Shown here piece after piece: positions 27,360 through 37,117 of a stretch of DNA of 64,000 nt. The DNA is from Janthinobacterium rivuli (GTDB lineage: Bacteria > Pseudomonadota > Gammaproteobacteria > Burkholderiales > Burkholderiaceae_D), in the NCBI RefSeq assembly GCF_009208735.1, contig NZ_WFLJ01000001.1, positions 1 to 64,000 on the forward strand, read 5' to 3'. The notes beneath the pieces were generated by a model. The model saw only the letters and a program-made list of their open reading frames with translations. It did no database searches and had not been told where the DNA came from. Numbering within the stretch: the stretch's first letter is position 1; each line of letters begins with the position of its first letter. A program made the position numbers and the translations under genes.

Positions 27360-28298
27360 TTAAATCGGCAAAGCTCCAGCCAGCCGCCGCGCGGCAGCCT
27401 GCTCCGTCCAGTCAGGCGGCACGACAAACCCGCGCGTGCGCTCCACTTCCCAGCCTTCGATATTGTCCACCGATGCGACGAGCACCGGTTGCGCCAGATC
27501 AAACAACTGCGCGCGCAAGGCATCGGCATCCAGCACCTCCGTCTCGCGGCCCTTGAATGGCGCCAGCCATTGCAAGCGCGGCAGCACGACATAGCGCTGG
27601 TCCGGCAATTGCGCCGGCGTGCACCAGAAACCGTGACCATGTTCCTGTGAAATACCGTCCATGCCGGGCATGGCGCCTGCCGCATAGAACAGCCAGCCCT
27701 TGACCAGCGCCTGCGCCGCGCGCACGGGCTGCGCCAGCAAGTCTTGCGCGGCCGGATGGCGGGACAAGGCCAGCTGCTTGTCGAGGATCTTGCGCATCTT
27801 CAAACCGAGCGTATCGGCCAGGTTGGGGCCGATCAAGTGGTGGAAGGCGCCGGGATCGGGCGCGCCTTCTAGCAGGTAGAACTTGGTAGCGAATTCCCAG
27901 TGCAGCAAGTCGTTACCGCCATGCAGCAGGAAATCGAACTCGCCCACCGTGTCGTTGCGGTTCACCTGCACTTGCAAGCCATGCGCTGCCAGCAGCCCCT
28001 GTTGCTCAAAATAAAAGGCCAGCAGCTTTTCAGCATACAGGCCCAGGCGGGAATAAAATTTCGGCCCCAGCGCCGCATCGAGCGGCGACGGGTCGTCCTG
28101 CAACGCCCCCAGCCACGCCGCCACGGCTGGCGTGACGGGAGGCAAGCTGGCGATGCGCCCGCCCCAGTGGCCGCTGGCGGGGTCCAGCAAGTCGGGCGAG
28201 TCGAGCAGCCAGGCCAGCGCCCGCACGCGGGGGTGCGTCAGATGCCCCCAGCGACGCTCGAAACGGGCCTGAAAGGTGCCGATGGCTGACTCAATCAC
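27360..28298 (-). CDS. DUF1853 family protein
   Basis: The 312-residue protein begins at GTG 28298, overlapping the stop of the uracil-DNA glycosylase gene by 8 nt. It has no signal peptide. The DUF1853 family is recognised from GPKFYSRLGLYAEKLLAFYFEQ, FDFLLHGGNDLLHWEFATKFYLL and the final ARRLAGALP. The D...EFATKFY arrangement resembles the catalytic pattern of restriction-like nucleases, but no activity is known to me for the family. Its place at the end of tsaB-rimI-udg suggests co-expression with DNA or translation maintenance genes. Confidence 0.85.
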   Translation of the reverse strand: MIESAIGTFQARFERRWGHLTHPRVRALAWLLDSPDLLDPASGHWGGRIASLPPVTPAVAAWLGALQDDPSPLDAALGPKFYSRLGLYAEKLLAFYFEQQGLLAAHGLQVQVNRNDTVGEFDFLLHGGNDLLHWEFATKFYLLEGAPDPGAFHHLIGPNLADTLGLKMRKILDKQLALSRHPAAQDLLAQPVRAAQALVKGWLFYAAGAMPGMDGISQEHGHGFWCTPAQLPDQRYVVLPRLQWLAPFKGRETEVLDADALRAQLFDLAQPVLVASVDNIEGWEVERTRGFVVPPDWTEQAAARRLAGALPI

Positions 28299-29190
28299 CG
28301 TGCGTGCTTTTCGCCAGGCACAGGTCAGCCCAGGCGCGCGCCTTGGCCTTGCCCGTTTCGTCCTGCAGCAGTTGCTCTGGGTGAAAGGTGGCCACGACCG
28401 AGGCATTGCCCAGCTGGCGCACGGTGCCGCGCACGGGTTTCTCGCCGGGATTGATGCCGGCGGCGGCCATCGAACCCAGGGTGACGATGGTGCGCGGCTG
28501 CAGCAGGGCCAGTTCGCGGTCAAAGTACGGGCGGCAAGCGGCCGATTCCGCTTCGGTGGGCAAGCGTTCTTGGCCCGCCTCGTCGAACGGACGGCATTTC
28601 AGCAAGTGCGTGACATACACATCGCTGCCCGCATCGACCTCGATGGCTTTCAGCATATTGTCGAGCAACTTGCCCTGCTCGCCCGGCAAGGCGCGTCCTT
28701 CCCGTTCTTCCAGGCGCGACGGGCTGCTGGCCAGTATCAGCCAATCGCCCTGACGGTCGCCCCGACCCATGACGACGCCCTTGCGCGTCTTGCACAAGTC
28801 GCAGCGCGCGCATTTGGCCACGGCGGCCGTCAAGCCTTCCCAGTCGAGGGCGGCGATATCCGTATCGCTCAGCTGTCTGGCCGGCGGCGGTGGCGGCGCA
28901 TCGTCGAACCAGGCCGTGTCGTCCGACGCGGCGGCGGGAACGGGCGTTGCGGCCACGGCGACGGGCGCCTCGGCCTGCACCTCGGCGGCTGCTTCAACGA
29001 CCACTGCGGCGACCAGCTCAGCGGCCACCTCGATCACGGCTTCAGCGGTTTCGGCCACGGGCGCCGCCACGGCGACGTCCACTTCCACGGGAGCGACAAC
29101 GACATCAACCGCCTCCGGCACGGCGCCCTGGCGCAAGCGCCACAGGGGCCCGACGCCCATTTCATCGAGGAAAACGGCGCTGCGGCTCAT
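28291..29190 (-). CDS. Family 4-like uracil-DNA glycosylase (Fe-S)
   Basis: The 299-residue protein has an Ala/Val/Glu/Pro-rich low-complexity N-terminus (about residues 25-105) and then a glycosylase domain. Cysteines in CARCDLC, LLKCRP and SAACRP are the expected 4Fe-4S ligands. The late motif FHPEQLL holds the conserved His-Pro. The first catalytic motif, GEGPG in family 4, is changed to ASSPS here, so catalytic efficiency or base specificity may differ. The gene overlaps rimI by ATGA and the DUF1853 gene by 8 nt. Removal of uracil from DNA is the family role. Confidence 0.87.
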   Translation of the reverse strand: MSRSAVFLDEMGVGPLWRLRQGAVPEAVDVVVAPVEVDVAVAAPVAETAEAVIEVAAELVAAVVVEAAAEVQAEAPVAVAATPVPAAASDDTAWFDDAPPPPPARQLSDTDIAALDWEGLTAAVAKCARCDLCKTRKGVVMGRGDRQGDWLILASSPSRLEEREGRALPGEQGKLLDNMLKAIEVDAGSDVYVTHLLKCRPFDEAGQERLPTEAESAACRPYFDRELALLQPRTIVTLGSMAAAGINPGEKPVRGTVRQLGNASVVATFHPEQLLQDETGKAKARAWADLCLAKSTHGD

Positions 29191-29678
29191 AAGGTATAAC
29201 GCATCACGATGGCGTCCTCACGTTGCGAGTTGGCGGCCGGATAGTATCCCTTGCGCCGGCCGATCTGTTCAAATCCATAGCGCTGGTAAATATCGAGTGC
29301 GCGCACGTTCGACGGGCGCACTTCCAGCAGCATCGATTCCATGCCCAGCTGGCGCGCGCAGGCGCAGGACTGGTTCAGCAGGAAGCGGCCCAGCCCCTGG
29401 CCCTGGATGGCGCCCTCGACGGCCACGTTCAGCAAATGCGCCTCGTCGACGACCAGCATCAGCAAAAAGTAGCCAAGCAAGGTGCCATCGACGTCGCGCA
29501 GCACCCAGGCCGGGTAGCCGCTCTGGAGCGAATCGACGAAGTTGCCATGCGTCCAGGGATGCGGATACACGCGCTGTTCCAGCGCCAGCACTTCCGCCAG
29601 GTCCGCTTCCTGCATCGGTTGATAGTCGAGGCGCAGCAAGTCCCAGCCGGCAGCGCGGTCCTGGCCCGCCACACTCAT
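29187..29678 (-). CDS. rimI: Ribosomal protein S18-alanine N-acetyltransferase RimI
   Basis: This is a GNAT-fold acetyltransferase of 163 residues. The acetyl-CoA loop reads GQGLGRFLL after LLNVAVEGAIQG, and the C-terminal half has LEVRPSNVRALDIYQRYGFEQIGRRKGYY, as in RimI. RimI acetylates the N-terminal alanine of S18. ATG 29678 overlaps the tsaB stop as ATGA, and its stop overlaps the glycosylase start likewise. The tsaB-rimI pairing is common in bacteria and supports the assignment. Confidence 0.93.
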   Translation of the reverse strand: MSVAGQDRAAGWDLLRLDYQPMQEADLAEVLALEQRVYPHPWTHGNFVDSLQSGYPAWVLRDVDGTLLGYFLLMLVVDEAHLLNVAVEGAIQGQGLGRFLLNQSCACARQLGMESMLLEVRPSNVRALDIYQRYGFEQIGRRKGYYPAANSQREDAIVMRYTL

Positions 29679-30400
29679 TGCGCCGACTCCGCGGCGGCCT
29701 TGGCGGCCTGCATGTCGAGGCGTTCCGCGCTCGTGTAGGCGATCTTGTTGCGCAAATACAAAGGCTGCGCCTCGGCCGCCGTCACGAACTGACCGGCCGC
29801 AAAGGCGAGGCGCGCCAGCTGCGCCACTTGCACGGCGTGCGGCATGATGGCGGCGTCGGCAGTGACGGCGCACGGCAGCGCGGCCAGCGCATCGGCATAG
29901 GCGGCAAAGCCGTTGCCGCAACCGTTGACGTCGCCTTGCGGCGCCACGCCGGCCGGCGCGCTCAGGGCCGGTGGCGAAACAATCTGCAAGCCATCCTGGT
30001 AATCATATTGCGCCCAGTACACTTCGCCCATGCGCGCGTCGAGCACGGTCACGATGCGTTGCGCACCATGCTGCTGGTGGCACGCGAGCGCCATGGCGTC
30101 GAGCGTGACGACGGGCACGACGGGAAGATTCGCGCCGTAGGCCAGGCCCTGGGCGATGCCGCAGGCCGTGCGCACGCCCGTAAACGAGCCGGGACCGGAG
30201 CCGTAGGCGATGGCGTCCACGTCGGCCAGGCTGACGCCCGCTTCGGCCAGCAATTCCTGCACCATGGGCAAGATCGATTGGGAATGGGTGCGCACGCCGG
30301 ACGAGGCGCGGGACAGGACGGCATCGCCGCGCAACAAGGCGCAGGAGGCCAGTTCGGACGACGTTTCAATAGCAAGCAGGGTGGGAAGTAAGGTAGACAT
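29675..30400 (-). CDS. tsaB: tRNA threonylcarbamoyladenosine biosynthesis protein TsaB
   Basis: TsaB is the partner of TsaD in forming t6A37 on tRNAs that read ANN codons. The 241-residue protein begins LLAIETSSELASCAL, has YGSGPGSFTGVR (the YGxGPGSFTG motif), and an ASKHA-type fold. The start is ATG 30400; the extra 20 codons upstream are not conserved. It heads the operon tsaB-rimI-udg-DUF1853 with overlapping genes, and is divergent from dapC across 225 bp. Confidence 0.94.
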   Translation of the reverse strand: MSTLLPTLLAIETSSELASCALLRGDAVLSRASSGVRTHSQSILPMVQELLAEAGVSLADVDAIAYGSGPGSFTGVRTACGIAQGLAYGANLPVVPVVTLDAMALACHQQHGAQRIVTVLDARMGEVYWAQYDYQDGLQIVSPPALSAPAGVAPQGDVNGCGNGFAAYADALAALPCAVTADAAIMPHAVQVAQLARLAFAAGQFVTAAEAQPLYLRNKIAYTSAERLDMQAAKAAAESAQ

Positions 30401-30513
30401 AGCGTATTTTACCTTGCCGCGCCATGGCATGGCACTCCCCGCTGCGGCATGCCGTGGCAAGCCGGGCAGCCCTCACGCCGATGCCGCTTGCACAGCGGCC
30501 CCGCGAGGACGGC

Positions 30514-30519
30514 TATAAT
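30514..30519 (+). promoter_or_regulatory. Candidate -10 box (TATAAT) for dapC
   Basis: A perfect TATAAT lies 107 nt upstream of the GTG start of dapC. The nearest TTGCAC is 20 bp away, longer than ideal. If used, an in-frame ATG at 30518 would not be on the transcript, which supports the GTG start. Confidence 0.4.
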
Positions 30520-30625
30520 GAAAGACGCGGCTCATTACTTGACCGGCATCAAGTCTGCCGCGCCAAGCAATCGCCTAGCAATCGCTGAGCAACATCGTCT
30601 TTCCACTCTTGCCCTGGTCCGTTCC

Positions 30626-31858
30626 GTGAATCCACTTCTTGCTAAACTGCAACCATATCCCTTTGAAAAGCTGCGCCAGCTGTTTGCCGGCGTGACGGTC
30701 AATCCCGAGTATGCGCCCATCAGCCTGGGCATGGGCGAACCCAAGCACCCGACGCCGGCTTTCATCGAGCAGGCATTGGTCGACAATATCCACGGCCTGG
30801 CCAGCTATCCGACCACCATCGGCTCGGAAGCCTTGCGTACCGCCATCGCCGGCTGGCTGGAGCGCCGCTACGGCATCCCCAAGCTCAATCCTGCCACGCA
30901 AATCCTGCCCGTGAACGGTTCGCGCGAAGCGCTGTTTGCGCTGGCGCAAACAGTGATCGATCCGGCGGCCGGTTCGCTCGTGATCAGCCCGAATCCGTTT
31001 TACCAGATCTATGAAGGCGCGGCCTACCTGGCCGGCGCCGAACCGTATTTCGTCAATTCCGACCCGGCGCGCAATTTCGGCTGCGACTACGACAGCGTGC
31101 CCGCGTCCGTGTGGGAAAAAGTGAAACTGCTGTTTTTGTGCTCGCCTGGCAACCCGACGGGCGCCGTGCTGACCCTGACGGACTGGGAACACCTGTTCGC
31201 CCTGTCCGAGCGCTACGATTTCGTCATCGCCGCCGACGAGTGCTATTCCGAGATCTACCATGGCGACACGCCCCCGCTGGGCGCGCTGCAGGCGGCGCAC
31301 ATGCTGGGCCTGTCCACTGTCGAGCGCCCGTATGCGCGCCTGGTGGTGTTTTCCAGCCTGTCGAAGCGTTCGAACGTGCCGGGCATGCGCTCGGGCTTTG
31401 TTGCCGGCGACGCGGAAGTGCTGAAAAAATTCCTGCTCTACCGAACCTACCACGGCGGCGCCATGAGCCCCGCCGTGCAGGCGGCCTCCGTCGCGGCCTG
31501 GAACGACGAAACCCATGTCGAGGAAAATCGCGCCAAGTACCGCGCCAAGTTCGACGCCATCACGCCGCTGCTGCAATCGGTGATGGACGTGCAATTGCCG
31601 GACGCCGGCTTCTACCTGTGGGCCGACGTCAGCCGCACGGGCCTGTCCGACACGCAATTCGCGCAACGCCTGTACGCCGAATATAATGTCACGGTATTGC
31701 CTGGCAGCTACCTGGCGCGCGACGCGCACGGCATCAATCCGGGACGCAACCGCATCCGCATGGCCCTGGTGGCCGAAACGGCCGAAGGGCTGGAAGCGGC
31801 TTTACGCATAGTAAAATTCTGCCAGCAGCTTTCCGCATCCGCATCAACCCCTACATAA
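30626..31858 (+). CDS. dapC: Succinyldiaminopimelate transaminase
   Basis: This PLP class I/II aminotransferase of the lysine/diaminopimelate succinylase branch makes N-succinyl-LL-diaminopimelate from the keto precursor. The 410-residue protein has [34 protein letters not shown] and the PLP-lysine motif [16 protein letters not shown] chose GTG 30626 because homologues begin with [13 protein letters not shown]; a longer ATG frame from 30518 has a non-conserved leader. It is followed 13 nt later by dapD, forming an operon. Confidence 0.93.
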   Translation: MNPLLAKLQPYPFEKLRQLFAGVTVNPEYAPISLGMGEPKHPTPAFIEQALVDNIHGLASYPTTIGSEALRTAIAGWLERRYGIPKLNPATQILPVNGSREALFALAQTVIDPAAGSLVISPNPFYQIYEGAAYLAGAEPYFVNSDPARNFGCDYDSVPASVWEKVKLLFLCSPGNPTGAVLTLTDWEHLFALSERYDFVIAADECYSEIYHGDTPPLGALQAAHMLGLSTVERPYARLVVFSSLSKRSNVPGMRSGFVAGDAEVLKKFLLYRTYHGGAMSPAVQAASVAAWNDETHVEENRAKYRAKFDAITPLLQSVMDVQLPDAGFYLWADVSRTGLSDTQFAQRLYAEYNVTVLPGSYLARDAHGINPGRNRIRMALVAETAEGLEAALRIVKFCQQLSASASTPT

Positions 31859-31871
31859 ACAAGACATCATC

Positions 31872-32699
31872 ATGAGCCAACAACTGCAAACCATCATCGA
31901 CCAGGCCTGGGAAAACCGCGCCGAGATCAATCCAGGCAACGGCACGGCCGAACTGCGCGACGCCGTGTCCCACGTCATCAATGGCCTGGACAACGGCAGC
32001 ATCCGCGTGGCGGAAAAAACCTCGGGCGACTGGGTCGTCAACCAGTGGGTCAAGAAAGCCGTGCTGCTGTCGTTCCGCCTGGAAGACAACGTCGTCCTGC
32101 CATCCGATGGCACGATGCAGTTCTACGACAAGGTGCCGACCAAGTTCGCCAACTACACGAAGGAAGACTTCGCCAAGGGCGGTTTCCGCGTGGTGCCGCC
32201 AGCCGTCGCCCGCCGCGGCAGCTTCATCGCCAAGAACGTCGTGCTGATGCCGTCCTACGTCAACATCGGCGCCTACGTCGATGAAGGCGCCATGGTCGAC
32301 ACCTGGGCCACCGTCGGTTCCTGCGCCCAGATCGGCAAGAACGTCCACCTGTCCGGCGGCGTCGGCATCGGCGGCGTGCTGGAACCGATGCAAGCGAACC
32401 CGACCATCATCGAAGACAACTGCTTCATCGGCGCCCGCTCGGAAATCGTCGAAGGCGTGATCGTCGAAGAAAACTCCGTCATCTCGATGGGCGTGTACAT
32501 CGGCCAGTCGACCAAGATCTACGACCGCGCCACGGGCGAAGTCACCTACGGCCGCGTGCCAGCCGGCTCCGTCGTGGTCTCGGGCAACCTGCCTTCGGAA
32601 GACGGCAAGTACTCGCTGTACTGCGCCGTGATCGTCAAGCGCGTGGATGCAAAAACGCGCGCCAAGACCGGCATCAACGAGCTGCTGCGCGGCATTTGA
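31872..32699 (+). CDS. dapD: 2,3,4,5-tetrahydropyridine-2,6-dicarboxylate N-succinyltransferase
   Basis: DapD transfers succinyl from succinyl-CoA to tetrahydrodipicolinate, the first step of the succinylase branch. The 275-residue protein has the usual helical N-terminus and a left-handed beta-helix from hexapeptide repeats (about residues 105-225: [37 protein letters not shown]), then a C-terminal strand region ending in LLRGI. Length and motifs match the family. It is co-transcribed with dapC and followed by an intrinsic terminator. Confidence 0.97.
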   Translation: MSQQLQTIIDQAWENRAEINPGNGTAELRDAVSHVINGLDNGSIRVAEKTSGDWVVNQWVKKAVLLSFRLEDNVVLPSDGTMQFYDKVPTKFANYTKEDFAKGGFRVVPPAVARRGSFIAKNVVLMPSYVNIGAYVDEGAMVDTWATVGSCAQIGKNVHLSGGVGIGGVLEPMQANPTIIEDNCFIGARSEIVEGVIVEENSVISMGVYIGQSTKIYDRATGEVTYGRVPAGSVVVSGNLPSEDGKYSLYCAVIVKRVDAKTRAKTGINELLRGI

Positions 32700-32732
32700 T
32701 GACTGCGCCGCAAGGCGCGCGCACTACCCTGA

Positions 32733-32760
32733 ATGTCCCGCCCCGGCGGGACATTTTCAT
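32733..32760 (+). terminator. Intrinsic terminator after dapD
   Basis: ATGTCCCGC (32733-32741) pairs with GCGGGACAT (32746-32754) around a 4-nt loop, followed by TTTCATTT. It separates dapCD from the FAD monooxygenase gene. Confidence 0.8.
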
Positions 32761-32821
32761 TTCCGACGGGCAACTTCAATCGTCCTGCAGCCATCACCCA
32801 TCCTGTCCTATACTGGATGGC

Positions 32822-34369
32822 ATGAATACTCCTCCCGTCTTGATCGTCGGTGCCGGTCCAACCGGCCTCATGCTTGCCTTGCGCCTGGCGCGCCATGGCG
32901 TCGATTGCCGCATCATCGACAAGAATAGCGGTCCGGGCCAGGCGTCGCGGGCCATGGCCGTGCATGCGCGCACCCTGGAGTTTTACCAGCAGCTGGGCTT
33001 TGCCGACGAGCTGGTGCAGCTGGGCATCAAGATCAACGCCATGCACATCCATGAGGGCGGCGAGGAGCTGGTGAAACTGGCGCTGGGCGAGATCGGCGAA
33101 GGCTTGAGCCCCTACCCTTTCGTGCTGAGCCTGCCCCAGGACGAGCATGAGCGCTTTCTCATCAGCAAGCTGGCGGCGGCCGGCGCGCATGTGGAATGGA
33201 ACGTGGCGCTGGACCTGTGGACGCAGGACGATAGCGAAGTGCAAGCCATTCTGCTGAAAGATGGCGAACGTCAATATTGCACGTTTGACTACATCTGCGG
33301 CTGCGACGGCGCGCGCAGCAAGGTGCGCGAGATCGCCGGTTTCGCGTTTTCCGGCGGCACCTACGACCATTTGTATTACGTGGCGGACGCGCAAGTGGCC
33401 GGCAACAACACGGATTTGCACGCCCACCTGGGCGCGAACACATTTGCGCTGATGCTGCCCGTGCGCACCAGCGGCATGCAGCGCCTGATCGGCATCCTGC
33501 CCGATGTGCCCGATGGCGCGCCGGCGCCCGTCTTCGACGACGTGCGGGAACAGGTGCAAGCCTTGCTGGGCATCGAGGTCGAGCACGTGAACTGGTTTTC
33601 CTCGTATAAAGTCCATCACCGGGTGGCGGCGCAGTTTCGCGAACGGCGCTGCTTCATCCTCGGCGACGCGGCCCATTTGCACAGCCCCGTGGGCGGCCAG
33701 GGCATGAACACGGGCCTGGGCGACGCCGTCAACCTGGCCTGGAAACTGGCGCAAAAGCTGCGGGGACAAAGCAACGACGCCCTGCTCGACACCTATGAAA
33801 GCGAGCGCATCGTGTTTGCCCGCAAGCTCGTCGCCACCACCGACCGCGCCTTCCAGGCCATCGTCGCGCAAGGGATCGCCGGGCAATTCCTGCGCCGCTG
33901 GCTGGTGCCGCACGCCCTGCCCTTCCTGTCCGGCTTCGCGCGGGCGCGCCGGCTGCTGTTCCAGACCGTGTCGCAAATCCAGATCAGTTATGAAGACAGC
34001 GCCCTGTCCGCGGGCCATGCGGAATACCTGCGCGGCGGCGACCGCCTGCCGTGGTTTTCCGACGGCACGCAAAACAACTTTATCGCCCTGCGCAGCATGG
34101 ATTGGCAATTGCACATCTATGGCGAGCCGGCGCCCGAACTGCTGGACGAAGCGCGCGTGCTGAAACTGCCCGTGCATTGCTATACCTATAACGTGGCCGC
34201 CAAGCTGGCCGGCCTTGGCCGCGACGCAGCCTACCTGGTGCGCCCGGACGGCCACATCGCGCTGGCCCTGCACCTGCAGGAAAGCGGCGCCCTGCGCGCC
34301 CTGGCCCTGCGGCTGGGCCTGCATTTCGGCCCGGCGGAGTCAGGCAAGACGGCGCCACGCCCCGTGTAG
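32822..34369 (+). CDS. FAD-dependent aromatic monooxygenase-like protein
   Basis: This 515-residue flavoprotein belongs to the PheA/TfdB type of FAD-binding hydroxylases. The N-terminal dinucleotide fold reads VLIVGAGPTGLML, followed by ASRAMAVHARTLEF, the mid-motif CDGARSKVRE and the FAD ribityl motif GDAAHLHSP with GQGMNTG. The C-terminal thioredoxin-like part ends in DGHIALALHL. Family members hydroxylate phenols or resorcinols with NAD(P)H and oxygen. The substrate is unknown. It lies between two lysine-biosynthesis blocks without an obvious link to them, so it is probably an unrelated insertion in the neighbourhood. Confidence 0.87.
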   Translation: MNTPPVLIVGAGPTGLMLALRLARHGVDCRIIDKNSGPGQASRAMAVHARTLEFYQQLGFADELVQLGIKINAMHIHEGGEELVKLALGEIGEGLSPYPFVLSLPQDEHERFLISKLAAAGAHVEWNVALDLWTQDDSEVQAILLKDGERQYCTFDYICGCDGARSKVREIAGFAFSGGTYDHLYYVADAQVAGNNTDLHAHLGANTFALMLPVRTSGMQRLIGILPDVPDGAPAPVFDDVREQVQALLGIEVEHVNWFSSYKVHHRVAAQFRERRCFILGDAAHLHSPVGGQGMNTGLGDAVNLAWKLAQKLRGQSNDALLDTYESERIVFARKLVATTDRAFQAIVAQGIAGQFLRRWLVPHALPFLSGFARARRLLFQTVSQIQISYEDSALSAGHAEYLRGGDRLPWFSDGTQNNFIALRSMDWQLHIYGEPAPELLDEARVLKLPVHCYTYNVAAKLAGLGRDAAYLVRPDGHIALALHLQESGALRALALRLGLHFGPAESGKTAPRPV

Positions 34370-34420
34370 GGGGAAATCACGGGGCCGTGTTGCACCGCCG
34401 CATCGACTGCGCATCGACTG

Positions 34421-34426
34421 TATAAT
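34421..34426 (+). promoter_or_regulatory. Candidate -10 box for the Spx-like / dapE / prmB block
   Basis: TATAAT lies 78 nt before the next start, just after two tandem copies of GCATCGACTG. No convincing -35 sequence is visible at 17 bp. Confidence 0.4.
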
Positions 34427-34503
34427 GTCGGCTAACATCGCATATCGCGCCAGCATAAGCGCCGCGATCAAGCGAACCGCATTCATTCCCCTTAGCCCTG
34501 CCC

Positions 34504-34860
34504 ATGACGACCATTACACTCTACGGTATCCCCAATTGCGATACCGTCAAAAAGGCCCGCACCTGGCTGGCCGCGCAACAACACGATTTCACTTTCCACG
34601 ACTTCAAGAAGCAGGGCCTGGAACGCGCCACCGTCGAGGCATGGCTGGCCCAATTGCCGTGGGACGTGCTGGTCAACAAGAAAGGCACGACTTGGCGCGC
34701 CCTGTCCGACGAGCGCAAAACCGCCACCGTCGACGCCGCCAGCGCCGTGGACCTGATGCTGGAAAACCCGTCCATCATCAAGCGCCCCGTGCTGGACAAG
34801 GATGGCCAGTTCAGCGTGGCGTTTTCCGATGCCCAGTACGCCGCCATTTTTTCAGCTTAA
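34504..34860 (+). CDS. Spx/ArsC-fold protein (YffB-like)
   Basis: The 118-residue thioredoxin-fold protein has a single redox cysteine in YGIPNCDTVKKA (residue 12) and ends DAQYAAIFSA. The late block IIKRPVLDKDG keeps the Arg-Pro of the ArsC/Spx family. The arsenate-binding arginines of true ArsC are not convincing, and E. coli yffB is likewise next to dapE. I therefore favour a YffB-like protein over an arsenate reductase. The role of YffB is unclear (thiol-linked redox function proposed). It precedes dapE by 69 nt, with a hairpin between. Confidence 0.88.
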   Translation: MTTITLYGIPNCDTVKKARTWLAAQQHDFTFHDFKKQGLERATVEAWLAQLPWDVLVNKKGTTWRALSDERKTATVDAASAVDLMLENPSIIKRPVLDKDGQFSVAFSDAQYAAIFSA

Positions 34861-36066
<1,206 letters not shown>

Positions 36067-36122
36067 ACCAGAATACCGAGGCCCGTCACGGCGGGCCAGA
36101 ACACCGTCTTTTCGAGAATGCC

Positions 36123-37013
36123 ATGACCCCGAACCCGTTTTCCACGCCACGCGACCTGCTGCGCTACGCCGTTACCCGTTTTAATACCGCCAAGCTGTTC
36201 TTCGGCCACGGCAGCGCCGAAGCGTTCGACGAAGCGGCCTATCTGATCCTGCACACGTTGAAGTTGCCGCTCGACAAGCTCGAGCCTTTCCTCGACGCCA
36301 AATTGCTGCCGTCGGAAGTGGCCAGCGTGATGAGCGTCATCGACCGCCGCAGCATCGACCGCGTGCCGGCCGCCTACATCACCAAGGAAGGCTGGCTGGG
36401 CACGTATAACTTCTACGTGGACGAACGCGTGATCGTGCCCCGTTCCTTCATCGCCGAGCTGATCCCGGAATACTTCTCGCCATGGGTGGCGGAACCGGAA
36501 GCCGTGGAAAACATCCTGGAACTGTGCACCGGTTCGGGCTGCCTTTCCATCATGATGGCCGACGCCTTCCCGAACGCCCAAGTCGACGCCGTGGACATTT
36601 CCGCCGACGCGCTGGCCGTGGCCAAGCGCAACGTCGACACGTACAAATTGCAAGACCGCGTCAACCTGATCGAATCGGACCTGTACACGAACGTGCCGGC
36701 CAAGAAATATGATTTGATCATCAGCAACCCGCCGTACGTGAATTCCACATCGATGGGCGCCCTGCCCCAGGAATACCTGGCCGAACCGCAAATCGCCCTC
36801 GACGGCGGCAGCGACGGCATGGACCTGGTGCGGAGAATCATCGCCGGCGCGGCCGAACGCCTGACGGACGACGGCATCCTGATGATTGAAATCGGCAACG
36901 AACGCGCCTACGCGGAAGCGGCCTTCGGCGAACTGGGCCTGACCTGGCTGACGACGAGCGCCGGCGACGACATGGTGTTCCTGCTGACGGCCGAGCAGTT
37001 GAAGCTGGGATAA
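36123..37013 (+). CDS. prmB: Ribosomal protein L3 N5-glutamine methyltransferase
   Basis: PrmB methylates a glutamine of ribosomal protein L3. The 296-residue SAM-dependent enzyme has an N-terminal helical domain and then the Rossmann core with LELCTGSGCLSIMMA (SAM loop), VDAVDISADAL and the catalytic ISNPPYVN motif. Length and the NPPY context separate it from the release-factor enzyme PrmC. It is co-directional with dapE, which is a common arrangement. A palindromic element follows. Confidence 0.93.
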   Translation: MTPNPFSTPRDLLRYAVTRFNTAKLFFGHGSAEAFDEAAYLILHTLKLPLDKLEPFLDAKLLPSEVASVMSVIDRRSIDRVPAAYITKEGWLGTYNFYVDERVIVPRSFIAELIPEYFSPWVAEPEAVENILELCTGSGCLSIMMADAFPNAQVDAVDISADALAVAKRNVDTYKLQDRVNLIESDLYTNVPAKKYDLIISNPPYVNSTSMGALPQEYLAEPQIALDGGSDGMDLVRRIIAGAAERLTDDGILMIEIGNERAYAEAAFGELGLTWLTTSAGDDMVFLLTAEQLKLG

Positions 37014-37054
37014 TTGACAAACGCACGACCTCACTCAACCCAACAGCAAATGCC

Positions 37055-37081
37055 GGGGTCGTACCCTCAGGGTACGACCCC
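37055..37081 (+). repeat. Perfect intergenic palindrome (family copy B) after prmB
   Basis: GGGGTCGTACCCT (37055-37067) and AGGGTACGACCCC (37069-37081) are perfect inverted arms separated by one base. No T-run of length follows, so it is not an ideal terminator. It matches the 27-nt core after lplT in length and ends, with paired base changes in the middle of the arms. Confidence 0.75.
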
Positions 37082-37117
37082 AGGTTTGCGCCTTTGGGTT
37101 AAAACACAAAGAAAAAA

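Noticed and set aside
30518-30625. N-terminal extension of dapC from ATG 30518
   Set aside because: The extra residues are not expected for the family, and the region looks like a promoter with TATAAT overlapping that ATG.
34400-34420. Tandem GCATCGACTG copies before the Spx-like gene
   Set aside because: Two 10-bp copies could be chance in GC-rich DNA; no known regulator site matches.
34504-34860. Arsenate reductase ArsC
   Set aside because: Only the fold and a single Cys match. The context beside dapE and weak anion-binding residues fit YffB/Spx-like proteins better.
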